From Thereva unica (Eukaryota > Arthropoda > Insecta > Diptera > Therevidae), in the NCBI GenBank assembly GCA_949987705.1, contig OX465281.1:82116543-82180542 (forward strand): DNA of 64,000 nucleotides, written 5' to 3'. The notes beneath the pieces were generated by a model. That model searched no databases, was not told where the DNA came from, and was given only the letters and a program-made list of their open reading frames with translations. This document shows positions 1 through 10,551 of this stretch, one piece after another (within the stretch, counting starts at the first letter, position 1; each line of letters starts with the position of its first letter). The translations under genes were made by a program, and so were the position numbers.

Positions 1-549
1 GCGAAAAATCTGTTCAACAAAATTACGGCAATCACTTCCGAATCTCCGATGGGAATCGTATTTTTTTTGGAAAAAACCAACACAAAATGGATCTCAGTTC
101 TTTGGCAGTAATTTGAAGAGTGCCTCCCATACAAAAGTTTCGGATTTTGCTATATCAGTAGGTACACTATAGGTACCCGAAGGATTCGAGATAGATGTAT
201 AAATTATAGCCTAATATGTTATTCTCATGTATGAGCTACATATGTATATTATTGTAAAGTTTCATTAAAATCTATTCAGTAGTTTTTGCGTGAAAGATCA
301 ACAAACATCCATAAAAAACTTTCGCGTTTATAATATTAGTACGATATCACCGTGAGATAATAAGGGATGGGTTGATTAATTCGCCGAATTACATCGAATA
401 AAAATGTATTAAAATCAAATAGTACGGAGTAAAAAGTTGTAGCATATAAATCGTAGGAGAAATACTATAATTGTACTAGGGTGGCAGCGCTGGCCCTAGT
501 CCTCACCACAGATGGTAAAATGAATAATTTTAATTCATTTCATTCTTAA
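1..549. other. Gene-free stretch, nothing recognised
   Basis: AT-rich sequence without a supported gene, RNA or element boundary. It forms the left flank of the hAT-type element that follows. Confidence 0.5.
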
Positions 550-557
550 TTAAAGAC

Positions 558-1625
558 TAGGGAATCCAATCCCGCAAGCGCCGGATCCCGCGAATTCGCG
601 ATTCCGCACTATTTTTGCGGGATCAGTAATGCGGGACTAGACATGCGAAATTCGCGGGATTTGGGCAATAGACTCATCTCTTACCAGAACCGGGACTTAA
701 AAGAGAAATGTTTAAAGAAGGATAGATTTAGGCCTTCCGCAATTCCAGTTGCACACGCAAATGTTTCGGGATCTTTCCCGGGTGCGGAAGTGGGAATCCA
801 TACACCGGTCGGCAGAAACGATACCGATTTAAAACTAGGTTGAACTGCTCGCGCACGACTTTTCTTCCCGGTCAGAGGCATCAGTTTCGTGGTTGCACCG
901 CACTCAATGGAGGGGAGGGCCTCAAGCCTTAATTATATTGGACGCAATGGAACCCAACGGACCGGATTGAAATGATAAAATTAGTTTCAATACAGAGAAA
1001 TTATAATCAAGTGGTTATACTGAACACAAACGAACGGAGGGGACCAGATTAAAATTACAAAAAATTTGGAAGTTGGAACTAAAAATTTTAAGCATAACTC
1101 CACAATTTAGCAAAATATTGCCGAAAAATTAGGAAGCACAAATGACATTTGCATACGTTCGATTCCGTCAGTATAACCAGCAAAATTCCATTGCGTTGAC
1201 TGTCCGTTCCGTTGCGTCCAGTAAAAAGTCACAGTTACATAGCAGCGTTGCGCTGCGTAACTTATTTGAGCATGACTCTTCATAACCTAGTCTTAGCTTA
1301 GCGTTGCATTAGTTGACAGATAAAGTTCCGTCAAGTGCTGTAAAGTGTCAACAAATTGGTATTCAGGCCTATTCTAAACTACCGTGGAATCGATTCCGAT
1401 TTCTTACATCGGTAGCATAAACTCTGCCTGAATATTTTGTTTCACTGACTTAGTACTTTGTTACGCTTTTATTTCATATAATACTTCATAAATTCATAAA
1501 CATAACTTCTTAGCACAATCTCTATTGTTTTTTTGTGCAGTCCCGATCCGCGGATCCACGGGATTATTGAGCTCGATACCGCGACCTTGCGGGATTCAGA
1601 TTTTGATGCGGGATTGGATTCCCTA
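558..1625. mobile_element. Non-autonomous hAT-type DNA transposon, copy 1
   Basis: The ends are an 18-bp perfect terminal inverted repeat, TAGGGAATCCAATCCCGC at 558-575 and its complement at 1608-1625. The flanks TTAAAGAC (550-557) and TTAAGGAC (1626-1633) form an 8-bp target duplication with one mismatch. An 8-bp duplication and a TAGGG-type end are features of the hAT superfamily. The sub-terminal DNA is full of GCGGGAT/ATCCCGC words that could be transposase-binding sites. No transposase is present; the short frames at 643-881 are not convincing as protein, although they recur in the second copy at 39065-41538 in the opposite orientation. The element therefore depends on a transposase encoded elsewhere. 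Confidence 0.75.
939..1220. mobile_element. Possible MITE nested in hAT copy 1
   Basis: Inverted sequences TGGACGCAAYGGAAC lie at 939 and 1220, about 282 bp apart, inside the hAT-type element. I could not find a clear target duplication. It may be a nested MITE or simply sub-terminal structure of the larger element. Confidence 0.35.
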
Positions 1626-1633
1626 TTAAGGAC

Positions 1634-2144
1634 ACTTGGCGGACAGACACTGCCTTCTATAGACCAAATAACTATTGTGCCAACCCCATCAAAAAATATA
1701 TGTACAAGTTAAGGCTTTTAATTTAGCTAGAAACGGAGAGGCCTCGATGTTTGAGACTCAATCTCCTCCTCGCTGGAACGTCACAGTTGCACAGCAAGTT
1801 GGCCGCAGTTTCGGGAGTTGCTTCGCCGAACTGACGGGTACAAGATGATAATTGAGCCAACAGTGACCTATCAGTAGCTCTGAGTTAAGAGTTTGTCCGC
1901 TTTAGCTTTGTCAATTTGAATGATTAGCTTCACGAGCGCTCTGGGTCCTTGTCCCAAGACCGAATTCTTGACAGCCGTTCTTATGCGGCAGGTGCAGAAG
2001 GATTCTGGTCTGACAGGCGATGTGTTTGCCCTTACTCTGGCCAGGCCGTCGGCAATTTCAATACAAATATCCTTCCTAAGACTTATAGAACACACAATTA
2101 TCTATATATCTATTTTTTACGTTGGGTTAATATTGCACGAGTTA
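1634..2144. other. Gene-free spacer
   Basis: No supported coding sequence. Short overlapping frames on both strands at 1871-2177 look like chance frames. It separates the hAT-type element from the Tc1-like element. Confidence 0.45.
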
Positions 2145-2657
2145 TACACTGCGCGTCACAACTATAGGACCACTTGATATCTGCGGATATATGGTAGACG
2201 TCGCATTTCTTTTTGACTGGGTTGGTTTTATGATGAATTAAAATAACAATAACAATAAAAATAATATAGTAGTAACAATTTTTTAACTTTATTTCATAGA
2301 AATACATACAAATACCGCATTTTTGAGAGGGTCATAACTATAGGACCACTGGTTTACTTTGCTTTAATCTCTTTGACAACATGTACATTGTAAGAAATAC
2401 ATACACCACGAGACCAGAGAAGCCGCGACATACCATGTCTCGTCTCGGTTCCGAGAATTTCCCGAATCCGCGGTCTAGTCTCGGAGTTTTAAAATTTCTC
2501 GGGCTTTTTTCCAAGAAAACCTCCGGTCCCCAAAAAATGTCAATGTATCGTTCCGTCTCGTCTTGGTCCCACAATTTTCTCTGAATCCTCGGTCTTGTGT
2601 TCCAGCTCTAGTTAGAAAATACATATCATTCAGTCGAACAAATGAGCGTTTACCAAA

Positions 2658-4077
2658 ATGCCTCGCGGAAAACTTCTTACAGAAAAGAAAAAGGGCAAAA
2701 TTTTGGCTTTTCGAGAGTGCCAATTAGGTATCAGAGAGATCGGGCGAAAATTGGGACGTTCTCACCAGGTAGTCCTCAATTTTTTAAACAACCCAGAAGT
2801 ATACGGCAAAAACAGAAAAGGCGGACCTAAGAAGAAAGTTTCAGATCGTACAAGAAGGCAAATTATCAATGCAGCAAGTAATTCGACGAAAAGTTTAGGC
2901 ATGATCAAGGCAGAATTACAACTTACTGTTTCAAAAAAAACTATCTCTCGGGTAATAAAAAGTTCCGGGCATATCCAGAGACAGCCTTTGAAGAAAGCTC
3001 CTCAATTGTTACCTCGTCATAAGGCAGCTAGACTGCAATTTGCAAAATTGAACATGAACACGAATTGGAACGAGGTAATTCTCAGACTTTAGACCTCAAT
3101 CAGATTAAATTTTGCCCAGCTCTGAAGGAATTAACGCATGACTTTATTTCTCTTAGATAATCTTTTCTGATGAAAAGAAATTTAATTTGGATGGTCCTGA
3201 TGGCTGGGCGTATTATTGGCGTGACTTGAGGAAGGAGCCGAAATATTTTTCAAAAAGGAACTTCGGCGGTGGCAGTCTTATGGTGTGGGCCGCATTCAAC
3301 GTCAGGGGAACGGTCGGATTAACGTTCACCTCATGCAAAATGAGTTCTAAAGGATACATTGATATCCTAAAAAACAATCTTCTTCCTTATTTGGACCAGC
3401 ATGAGACCGAAAACAGGATTTTCCAACAGGACAACGCAGCAATTCACACTAGCAGGGAGACGAAAAAGTGGTTTTCTTATAACGACATTCTTGTTTTGTC
3501 ATGGCCCGCGTGTTCTTCTTCTTCTTCTTTAACGGCTCTACAACCGGGATCCGGTCCTGGCCTCGCGCAACTGTTCTCTCCACCGGTCCCGATTCTGAGC
3601 CGATGTCATCCAGTTTGGCATCCCTAAACTCTGAGCGTCCTGGTCCACGGCCTCCCTCGCTGTCGCACCCCATAGGTCTTACCGCAGAGAACTTTCCGAG
3701 CAGGCTCATCTTCACTCATACGAGCTAGATGCCCTGCCCACCGGAGCCTACCGAGCTTTATTTTCTTCACAACATCTATGTCGCGATAGCGCTCGTAGAT
3801 CTCGACATTGTAGAGTCTCCGGAATCGTCCTTCCTCACATACGGGGCCAACAATCCTCCGAAGTATTTTCCTCTCAAACACGCCCAAGAGGTTTGAGTGC
3901 TTTTTGCTAAGCACCCACGTTTCGGATGCATATGTGAGAACGAGTAAGACCATCGTCTTATATAGTAAAAGTTTAGACGTTATGGTTAGATATTTGTATT
4001 TGAAGAGCCTTGACAGACTATAGTAGCTATAGTAGCCCGCGTGTTCACCAGACCAAAATCCCATGGAAAATTTATGG
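2658..4077 (+). pseudogene. Tc1/Tc3-like transposase, intron-containing, disrupted by a LINE
   Basis: The transposase would cut and rejoin the element's ends in the nucleus. Exon 1 (2658-3074) starts MPRGKLLTEKKKGKILAFRE and holds two helix-turn-helix DNA-binding segments, with a basic GPKKKVSDRTRRQ linker. It ends at W-N-E directly before GTAATT. An 82-bp intron (3075-3156, GT...CTTAG) is inferred because exon 2 resumes in phase with IIFSDEKKFNLDGPDG, the usual Tc1 catalytic block with the first aspartate. The second aspartate lies in QQDNAAIHTS. The frame runs into SWPA, where a LINE splits it (3516-4034); across the insertion it continues CSPDQNPMENLW, which has the third catalytic acidic residue. 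The normal C-terminal 40-50 residues are missing because the frame runs into the right inverted repeat. It is not functional. Confidence 0.85.
3516..4034 (-). mobile_element. 5'-truncated LINE insertion inside the Tc1-like transposase (GAA-tail family, copy A)
   Basis: A 12-bp target duplication GCCCGCGTGTTC lies at 3504-3515 and 4035-4046, so the limits are exact. The minus strand encodes the end of a reverse transcriptase polyprotein: YKTMVLLVLTYASETWVLSK, then FERKILRRIVGPVCEEGRFR, then LGRLRWAGHLARM. This block follows the polymerase domain in RTE-like and related LINEs. The 3' end on the minus strand is AGAGCCGTTAAAGAAGAAGAAG, a (GAA)n-type tail. Only the last few hundred bases were inserted, as expected for 5' truncation during target-primed reverse transcription. 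The same tail appears at 5.2, 10.5 and 44.2 kb. Confidence 0.9.
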
Positions 4078-4197
4078 TCAATTTTTATTGTTTTTGTTAT
4101 TTTAATTCATTTTGAACCATCCCAGTCAAAAAAAAATGCGACGTCTACCATATATCCGCAGATATCAAGTGGTCCTATAGTTGTGACGCGCAGTGTA

Positions 4198-4686
4198 GTG
4201 CTTTAAGTGTCAAAAAAAGGTGAATTCAAAAGTAGTTTTCTGCCAGATTTCTAACCATTAACGAAATATAGTGCAAAGAAAGTTATATATGCAGTTTGTA
4301 GCCTATAATTCCGAACATATTGACTTTACAAAAAAATTTCTGAACAAAAAAGTTCAATCACTGATATGATATCTACAAAAAAGATTATATATATTTTTAT
4401 AGAAAAATGCATAGTTTTCGAGATATAGAATTAAACGCGTTTTCCTTTATTGTAAGTTAAGTATAAGGGTGGGGATGACGCCGTTTTGAATTTAAGCTCA
4501 TAAAAATATATAAAATCATTTTGTAAAAAAAATCGCGTGTGGTATTTCTCGCATTACGAAGGCCTTTTTTCGACCTATTTACTGGACTTGGGTTCTTGCT
4601 GAGGGTCTTCAGAGATAGCAAACAATCCAGGACAGTTTTTGGTACTGATGAGCAAAGGTTCAGTAATGAATATTTTGGTCGTGACT
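4198..4686. other. Gene-free spacer
   Basis: AT-rich sequence with no supported gene or element boundary. Confidence 0.45.
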
Positions 4687-4690
4687 TTAA

Positions 4691-5124
4691 CCCTTAGCTG
4701 GCCCACCTCGTTTTTGTAACATAGCTGGCCTATGGGGTGTCCACGCACCCCACGGAAAAAACTATTTCCACGGAAAGTATGCAATATTGACCGTTTAAAA
4801 AAATCAGTGTAGTTCTTTGACAACCCTTTTTTATGTTCCAATAGTTGAGAGACTTTTTTCTTACTACGACAGAAAAAAAATTAAGGTGCGATAAAACATG
4901 AAAAATCGACATTTTGCTTCAAAAAATCAAAACTCCTATGTTTTTTGAATGTATGGACACCCGCAACGGCGTAAAAGCTCTACAACACCATCTAACACAA
5001 GTGAAACTTACAACCTTCAAGACACACTAGATGGTCCCACAAATATTGTTATTAGACTGATATCATGGAAAAAGGGTTTCTTTTAGACCTGGGGTGTCCC
5101 TGCACCCCCAGGTCCAGCTAAAGG
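4691..5124. mobile_element. TTAA-flanked MITE, piggyBac-type
   Basis: TTAA sits at both edges (4687-4690 and 5125-5128), the signature target of piggyBac (and Kolobok) transposases. The ends are near-identical inverted repeats, CCCTTAGCTGGCCC on the left and CCTTTAGCTGGACC as the complement of the right. Just inside each end is a GGGGTGTCCMYGCACCCC-like palindromic word (about 4735-4753 and 5092-5110). There is no coding sequence, so it is a 434-bp non-autonomous element. Confidence 0.7.
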
Positions 5125-5191
5125 TTAATTGTGGTGAATTATATTTGAAAACTTCTCTTCTTCTTTAATGGCTCTACAACGGGCTCTGTTC

Positions 5192-5598
5192 CTTTGAATA
5201 GAGAAGATAAGGAACCGAAAATAGCGTACATGTACACGGATTTGAGGGAAGCACTTGGGATCAAGAAATTTTCTCTCTAATTCTCTCCCTCCACTTTAAC
5301 CACAACAACAAAATACATTCACTTTAACCACAACAACAAAATACATTGTCTATCCCGGACATAGGCGTAGTGAAATTTGTTCAGGTTTTGCAAAGGGTCT
5401 GCTTCAAACATTTAGCCAAGTGAAGCGTTCTCACCGAGGTGGTTGCTGAGAAACGATATCCCTCCCGGTTTTTGAATAAATATAACAAAGCCACTGTCCG
5501 GGATTGACACAAATACGTAAAGAATGCTATTCATTAGTGTTGCCAAAATGCTTCCCCGTGTGTAATAAATTGCACTTCCTCGTCTTCTCTATTCAAAG
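5192..5598. mobile_element. hAT-type MITE with 8-bp target duplication
   Basis: An exact 8-bp duplication CTCTGTTC flanks the element (5184-5191 and 5599-5606). The ends are inverted repeats starting CTTTGAATAGAGAAGA. It is non-coding. It sits inside a LINE fragment, so it is younger than that LINE. Confidence 0.75.
5292..5347. repeat. Two tandem copies of a 28-bp unit
   Basis: The unit CACTTTAACCACAACAACAA... (28 bp) occurs twice back to back, at 5292-5319 and 5320-5347, without a difference. It lies inside the hAT MITE and looks like a recent local duplication. Confidence 0.85.
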
Positions 5599-5840
5599 CT
5601 CTGTTCCTGACGTAACAACTGCAACTGTTCTGAGCCGATCTCATCCAGTTTGTCACCCCTAAGCTCTAGGTTGGATCCTCCCGGTTGTCGCACCCCATAG
5701 ATTCTACCACAGAGAACTTTCCGAGCAGGTTCATATTCACTCATATGTGCTAGCTAGATGCCCTACCCACAAGAGCCTACCAAACGTTGTTTTCTTCACA
5801 ACATCTATGACGAGATAGCGCTCGTAGTTCTCGTTGTCTT

Positions 5841-5935
5841 CTTCTTTACGCTCCTTTAATACCTCATGGGACATAGGGCGGAAACAGTTGCAATCCAGCG
5901 GACTCTGCTTTGCGCTCTCAGCTCATGACGTTTCT
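5841..5935 (-). mobile_element. LINE 3' end, CCCTCATGGGACATAGGG family
   Basis: The sequence CCTCATGGGACATAGGGCGG followed by GAAACAGTTGCA is the reverse complement of the 3' end of the LINE at 48190-49290 (…CAACTGTTTCCGCCCTATG). It abuts the end of the previous LINE fragment. Another short copy of the same end lies at 47746-47775. Confidence 0.65.
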
Positions 5936-6386
5936 CTACGATAAATTGTTGATGAGTTATTAAAGTTTAAGTAAATTAAAAAATTGCCAAAACATCTTTT
6001 CTTAAACACCCGGTATCTCAGTGGATAAGGTCGATAGCCCCATTTTTTTCTCCATTCATCCAACATCCAGTAATCACCCGTAAAGGATTACTCACTTAGT
6101 GCAAAACACCCTGTATACTATATACATATGTATGTAACTCATCACCCAATAATTTCGGGGATGACTAATAAAACAACAACTTCTTCATATCTGGCTCCCA
6201 GCACATTACCAACATAGTGATGGCTGCCAGCTAAGTGGAAACTCCGCTCCACGAGTATTGTAGTGCAGGCTTAAGAGTGATACATTCATTCCAAAGCCTC
6301 TCTAGCATTACTATGTGCTTCTTAAGCCGCGTACACACCGACCTAACGAACGCCAACGAACGACATTCGACCATGGCTACGGAACG
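5936..6386. other. Gene-free spacer
   Basis: No supported gene. The sequence at about 6325-6386, with GTACACACCGACC and AACGAACGCCAACG, resumes as GTTGGCGTTCGG beyond the next element. It may be the edge of an older element into which the Harbinger-type MITE inserted. Confidence 0.4.
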
Positions 6387-6389
6387 TTA

Positions 6390-6973
6390 TGGGGCCCATC
6401 CACAGGCCAACTGGTTGCCCAAACTGAGTTGTGTTGGCACTGAATCGCAGCGTGTATGGGGCAGTTGGCAAACTGATTTGCAGTTGCGATAAATCAAAAT
6501 CTTTTAATTTTATGGGGGCGGGGCCTAGAGTTTGGGCAACTAGTTGCGCTGTGTATGTTGCAGTTTGGCAAACTACTTGCATTAATTAAGCCTGAATTCG
6601 AAAATTATATTTTTTTGCAAGTTTATATTTTCATTGTATTGCATAATTTTTAATTTAAATTATGAAAGTTCACATAATATTAAATTATTTTCATAATTTA
6701 TATGTTTAGGATTTAATTTATATTTTAAAAACATACAAATATTTATATTAATAATTAAAAAATTTATAATTAACATAAAAAATCATTACTATCCATTTTT
6801 TATAATCATAAAACTTAATCGCAGGTTTTCTACAATTTTATTTAACGTTCAAATTGCCTATAAAATACTGAATTGACAGTTGAAGTATCAACTCAGTTGA
6901 AGCGTTTGTGGCAAAACACCAACTCTTTGCACAACTCAGTTTGGGCAACCAGTTGGCCTGTGGATGGGCCCCA
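6390..6973. mobile_element. PIF/Harbinger-type MITE with 44-bp perfect inverted ends
   Basis: Both ends begin TGGGGCCCATCCACAGGCCA and match without error for about 44 bp in inverted orientation. TTA flanks each side (6387-6389 and 6974-6976), the 3-bp TWA-type target duplication of PIF/Harbinger elements. Repeated TTGGCAAACT and TTGGGCAACTRGTTG words inside each end may be internal binding sites. The centre (about 6600-6850) is extremely AT-rich and non-coding. Confidence 0.8.
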
Positions 6974-6976
6974 TTA

Positions 6977-7770
6977 GTTGGCGTTCGGAGATATGTATAG
7001 ATCTATTCAAACTGCGTGAGACAAAAAATTTGAACAGTTCTGCGCACCTCGTTGCCAAATTTTATAAATATTGTTCTCTCATTGTCCCTGTTTTAAGTTA
7101 AAATGACAACAAAAAAAGACTCAACAAAATAATTTGGGAAGGGATTCGCTCATGTCCGTGTGAATAAATTTATCAGCTTTTAAATACATGTAAAACCTCT
7201 GCTCAACCAAGTCAGTTTATTCATAAAAATAAGCATAATTTTACCTTTTATGCGAAATATTACGCATCCCCAAATTTTAAATAATTTAAAAAAATGCTGA
7301 AAAAATTTCTTTTGGATACATGAGCATTTTCATTCATAAAACAAGGGCTATCCGCAGTCGCGAGCAACACAACCTCCCCGCGCATGCGACTGTCTCAAAA
7401 CGTCAACAATTTAGTGATAAAAACACAAATCTCGTATTTTTAGTAGAAATGGCTACAAATTATTTCTGTAGCAAATGTGCAAAATACAAAAACCTTAAAA
7501 TAAAAAATATACATATATAAAATGACGTTTTTCATTCATAATTTGTAATTTTTTTTAATAATACTTATAGTGCTAGAAGAATATATCTCCTCTAGCAATA
7601 CGCAAGTGATTTAATAGGAGGAGTTAAAAGAAGCTTTGACTGAGCTTTTAAACATTTTTAAGAGCTTTGTACCCCAGCATCTGCGGAATGTCAAGGCGCT
7701 TGAAAAGATCTATACACAACCATATACACATCGTTGGTTTATCAAATGTTCGATGGAGCTGGTATTCGGT
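6977..7770. other. Gene-free spacer
   Basis: AT-rich sequence. The frame at 7320-7520 shows no recognisable domain and I do not annotate it as a gene. Confidence 0.45.
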
Positions 7771-7773
7771 TTA

Positions 7774-8762
7774 TAGTCCAGTCAAAATAGACGAAAAAAC
7801 GCCATAATTGGAAGATAATTCCGAAGTTGCTGAAAATTGGAACAGTCGTTAAAAACATTATTATACGTAAGCTGTAGAGACTGCCACGCGATTGGGCGGC
7901 TGCAAACTTTTTTATTCAAGGTCAAAGGGTCAAAATATCAGTTTTTTGCAAATATCTGCTAAACCGTACGTCTTATCAGAAAATTGTGTTTACAACGTTT
8001 GTAGATTAGGCGATTATCTACAAAAAGTATATTATACATTTTCTCGTAGGAATTGCCATTTCTGAGATATTGTCGTTTTAATAAGTTAAAATACTCATAT
8101 TCTATCATTCCCGACTTGTAAAGGTCATCAGAAATTTAATAAATCCTTTGTTGGAGTACGCGGCTAATATTTTCAGGGGTGATTCCTGGATATATTTGGA
8201 GAAAAAAATTGTTCTACAGAGGGCGGCTATCTCCACTATCCACTAAGATACAGGGTGATTAGGGAAAAAATTTTGTTTTTTTTTAAATTTACTGAAATTT
8301 GAATAACTCCTAAAGTAATTATGATAGAGTAGCCTAATTCGGCTCATCTTTTAGGTAAATGTGTATTCTTTTATTTGGTATAAAGCACAGCAACCTGAGT
8401 GACTCCGTTCAAAAAATATATAGGCTCAAGTCGGGAATGATAGAATATGAGTATTTTAACTTATTAAAACGACAATATCTCAGAAATGGCAATTCCTACG
8501 AGAAAATGTATAATATACTTTTTTGTAGATAATCGCCTAATCTACAAACGTTGTAAACACAATTTTCTGATAAGACGTACGGTTTAGCAGATATTTGCAA
8601 AAAACTGATATTTTGACCCTTTGACCTTGAATAAAAAAGTTTGCAGCCGCCCAATCGCGTGGCAGTCTCTACAGCTTACGTATAATAATGTTTTTAACGG
8701 CTGTTCCAATTTTCAGCAACTTCGGAATTATCTTCAGTCAAATCTCTAATTTGACTGGACTA
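7774..8762. mobile_element. Foldback-like element 'X' with about 340-bp inverted arms
   Basis: The left arm (7774-8118) and right arm (8427-8762) are near-identical inverted copies. They start TAGTCCAGTCAAA and end at AATATGAGT/ACTCATATT with CAAGTCGGG inside. TTA flanks each edge (7771-7773 and 8763-8765). The loop between the arms is about 300 bp and non-coding. A short piece (CGCCATAATTGG…) is present only in the left arm. Further copies lie at 14651-14960 and around the Penelope fragment at 19.7-21.3 kb. The superfamily is uncertain: the 3-bp TTA duplication fits Harbinger, the arm length fits foldback or Mutator-like elements. Confidence 0.75.
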
Positions 8763-8916
8763 TTACTTGCATCAAGGGGATGACGATGAGGAAATTATAT
8801 TTTCGAGTTTCATATGTGTAGCTTATTAAAATTGTAAGGAAAATGAAACGAAAGCCCAGGTGGTGGACGGTCACATCAACTCAGATTAGTTTATTCACAT
8901 TAATTTCATTTTTAAC

Positions 8917-9066
8917 TTCCCAGTATAGGGAGCTTATTGTAATCGGTCCGAAAATCGGAATAAACGTATTTTCTTTTTTCAAGGTCCCAAGAGCATTTTA
9001 AGCTAAACTTTGAGAGGAAGTATGTGTGTGTGTGCGTACGTATGTGGTGATTTTTTCCTGCACGAT
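8917..9066. mobile_element. Element 'Y' copy 1, 5' part
   Basis: Starts AACTTCCCAGTATAGGGAG and continues through GTAATCGGTCCGAAAATCGG, GGTCCCAAGAGCATTTTAAG, a short (TG)n run and CCTGCACGAT. It matches the complete copy at 62074-62790. It is cut at 9066 by the CCCAG-ended element and resumes at 9730 with ATATCGCGAGAAC for a few tens of bases before degenerating. Confidence 0.7.
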
Positions 9067-9729
9067 CCCAGTAGGAATTCTAGGAAGGCCTTACCGATGG
9101 AGCACTGAAATAAGTACTCATCTGGTAAGGGGTACCCCTTATTTTCTTGGTGCTAGATGAGCCCTTACAAAACCCATTACAAGAGAAGGCAGATGGTAAG
9201 GTGTAGTCCAGAATTATACCCAAACAAGTGAGAATCTGCCCGATGACTCAAGGGAGCTTTCCTGGAGTTTTCATAAATTTTATAGATAAAAAGAAAACGG
9301 GCAATTATATTCGTCGACATAAAATGCGACATAGCATGCTCAATAGCACGGCTCTCATTCGATACGGAGGACAAGCAGCTTTGAAGAAGTGGAGAATTTA
9401 GTTGGGGGACTGCTTAGGTAAAGCCACTCTCGGGCTTGGAAAAAAAGGCATTTGTAAAAGATGAAAAAAATAAAAGCATTTCGACACCGGATCACATATC
9501 CACAGGCGCCCATGAATATCTCTTTTTGCAATGTTCTATTTGCTGCCTTACTATACCCCTTACATATGAGCAGTTCTATAAGTACTCTAAGGTAAGTACT
9601 AAAGTAAGGCCTTACCCCTATGACATCGTGTGTAAAAGTAAGCACTTCTGTAAAAGGAAGTGGTAAGGCCTACCCCTTACCAGTAAGTGCTGATTTCAGT
9701 ACTTCTGTAAGCTTACCGGTCCTACTGGG
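9067..9729. mobile_element. CCCAG-ended DNA element, copy 1
   Basis: Inverted ends CCCAGTAGGA…TCCTACTGGG. The interrupted target is CACGATATCGCG of element Y, giving AT on both sides, a 2-bp duplication. The interior is rich in TTACC/GGTAAGG and AAGTACT words. It shares the stretch around CATGTAAAAGTA…TTACC…CCAGTAA with the copy at 25937-26469. It is non-coding. At 9250-9440 it contains a segment that also occurs at 15390-15560. Confidence 0.7.
9250..9440. repeat. Dispersed repeat 'V', copy 1
   Basis: Shares TTCGATRCGGWGGMCAAGCAGC and the following TTAGTTGGGGRACYGCTYRGTAAARC with 15467-15560. It lies inside the CCCAG-ended element. Its nature is not clear. Confidence 0.5.
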
Positions 9730-9759
9730 ATATCGCGAGAACTAAAAAAAAATTTGAAT

Positions 9760-10365
9760 GTGCTTAAGACCACACTTTAGAACTAAAACTTTTGTACCCA
9801 ACAGGTAGTAATATTATCTATTGCAGTATAGTGGAAAGTCTTTCGTTGAGAAAAGTCAGGGCAACCACAGATGTAGGAAGTATAGTGACGAACACTGACG
9901 GACTTGATACAAATACTATTTGAAAATATCAATATTTATGAATTCCTTGCATTAAAACCTAAAAACGAAAAAAAGGTTTTATAATAACTGAAATATTTTT
10001 GATTGAAAATGGTTTAAAAATCGCGTAAAAACTGCATCAAGTGAGGTTCGATATGCCGCGGTACTTTTGTCTGTTAAGGCGTTTCGCTCCCGGGAACGTT
10101 CCTCGGGCACTTTGTGGGAAAATAGAAGTGGGGTGATACCTGTTATCATCCCCACTTTATCCTTCATCCACAAAGTTAGGACGTGCCGTTTCTGATGAAA
10201 AATTAATATGGAAATAATCACTCAAAATCTTGGGAATATCGTTGAAGTTTCGACCTAGTAAATTTGAGCCTTCGGAAATGGAGGTGTTCAGGTATAAATT
10301 CCATTATTTCAGGTAAAATTTTATGCGGCGATGCATAAATAACCACTATAAAATTTGTTATCTGC
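9760..10365. other. Gene-free spacer
   Basis: No supported gene. An 80-residue minus frame at 9979-10221 has no recognisable motif. Confidence 0.4.
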
Positions 10366-10551
10366 TTTAAGACCTATGGGATACCACAGCGAGGGAGACC
10401 CAATATCCGCTGGAAGGATGGCGTGGACCAGGACGCTCAGAGCTTAGGGGTGCCAAACTGGATGATATCGGTTCCAAATCGCCACCGATGGAGGGAACAG
10501 TTAGGTGAAGCCACGACCGAACACGGTTGCAGAGTCGTTAAAGAAGAAGAT
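10366..10551 (+). mobile_element. LINE 3' fragment, GAA-tail family copy C
   Basis: Contains GTGGACCAGGACGCTCAGAG, GCCAAACTGGATGATATCGG and the terminal GTCGTTAAAGAAGAAG, matching the complement of the insertion at 3516-4034. Only about 185 bp remain and no frame is open. Confidence 0.75.

Larger units (their letters stand above)
2147..4195 (+). mobile_element. Tc1-like DNA transposon with long inverted repeats
   Basis: A TA dinucleotide flanks each side (2145-2146 and 4196-4197), the normal Tc1/mariner target duplication. The ends begin CACTGCGCGTCACAACTATA and match each other in inverted orientation for about 117 bp with few differences, which suggests fairly recent movement. A second, inner copy of the motif GTCATAACTATAGGACCACT lies at about 2331-2350, reminiscent of the IR/DR layout of Tc1 relatives such as Minos and Sleeping Beauty. 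The interior carries a broken transposase gene and a 519-bp LINE insertion. Left of the transposase (2380-2600) is an unrecognised stretch rich in GAGACC/GGTCTC words. Confidence 0.9.
5153..5850 (-). mobile_element. LINE 3' fragment, GAA-tail family copy B, split by a hAT MITE
   Basis: The minus strand ends in the same CCGTTAAAGAAGAAG-type tail as the insertion at 3516-4034. Downstream pieces (5599-5850) match that copy closely, including the segment for ERYRDIDVVKKIK and LARM. The fragment is interrupted by the 407-bp element at 5192-5598. No open frame survives. Confidence 0.75.

Noticed and set aside
3501..3728. Plus-strand frame running from the transposase into PRATVLSTGPDSEP…
   Set aside because: This is the complement of the inserted LINE, not a fusion protein.
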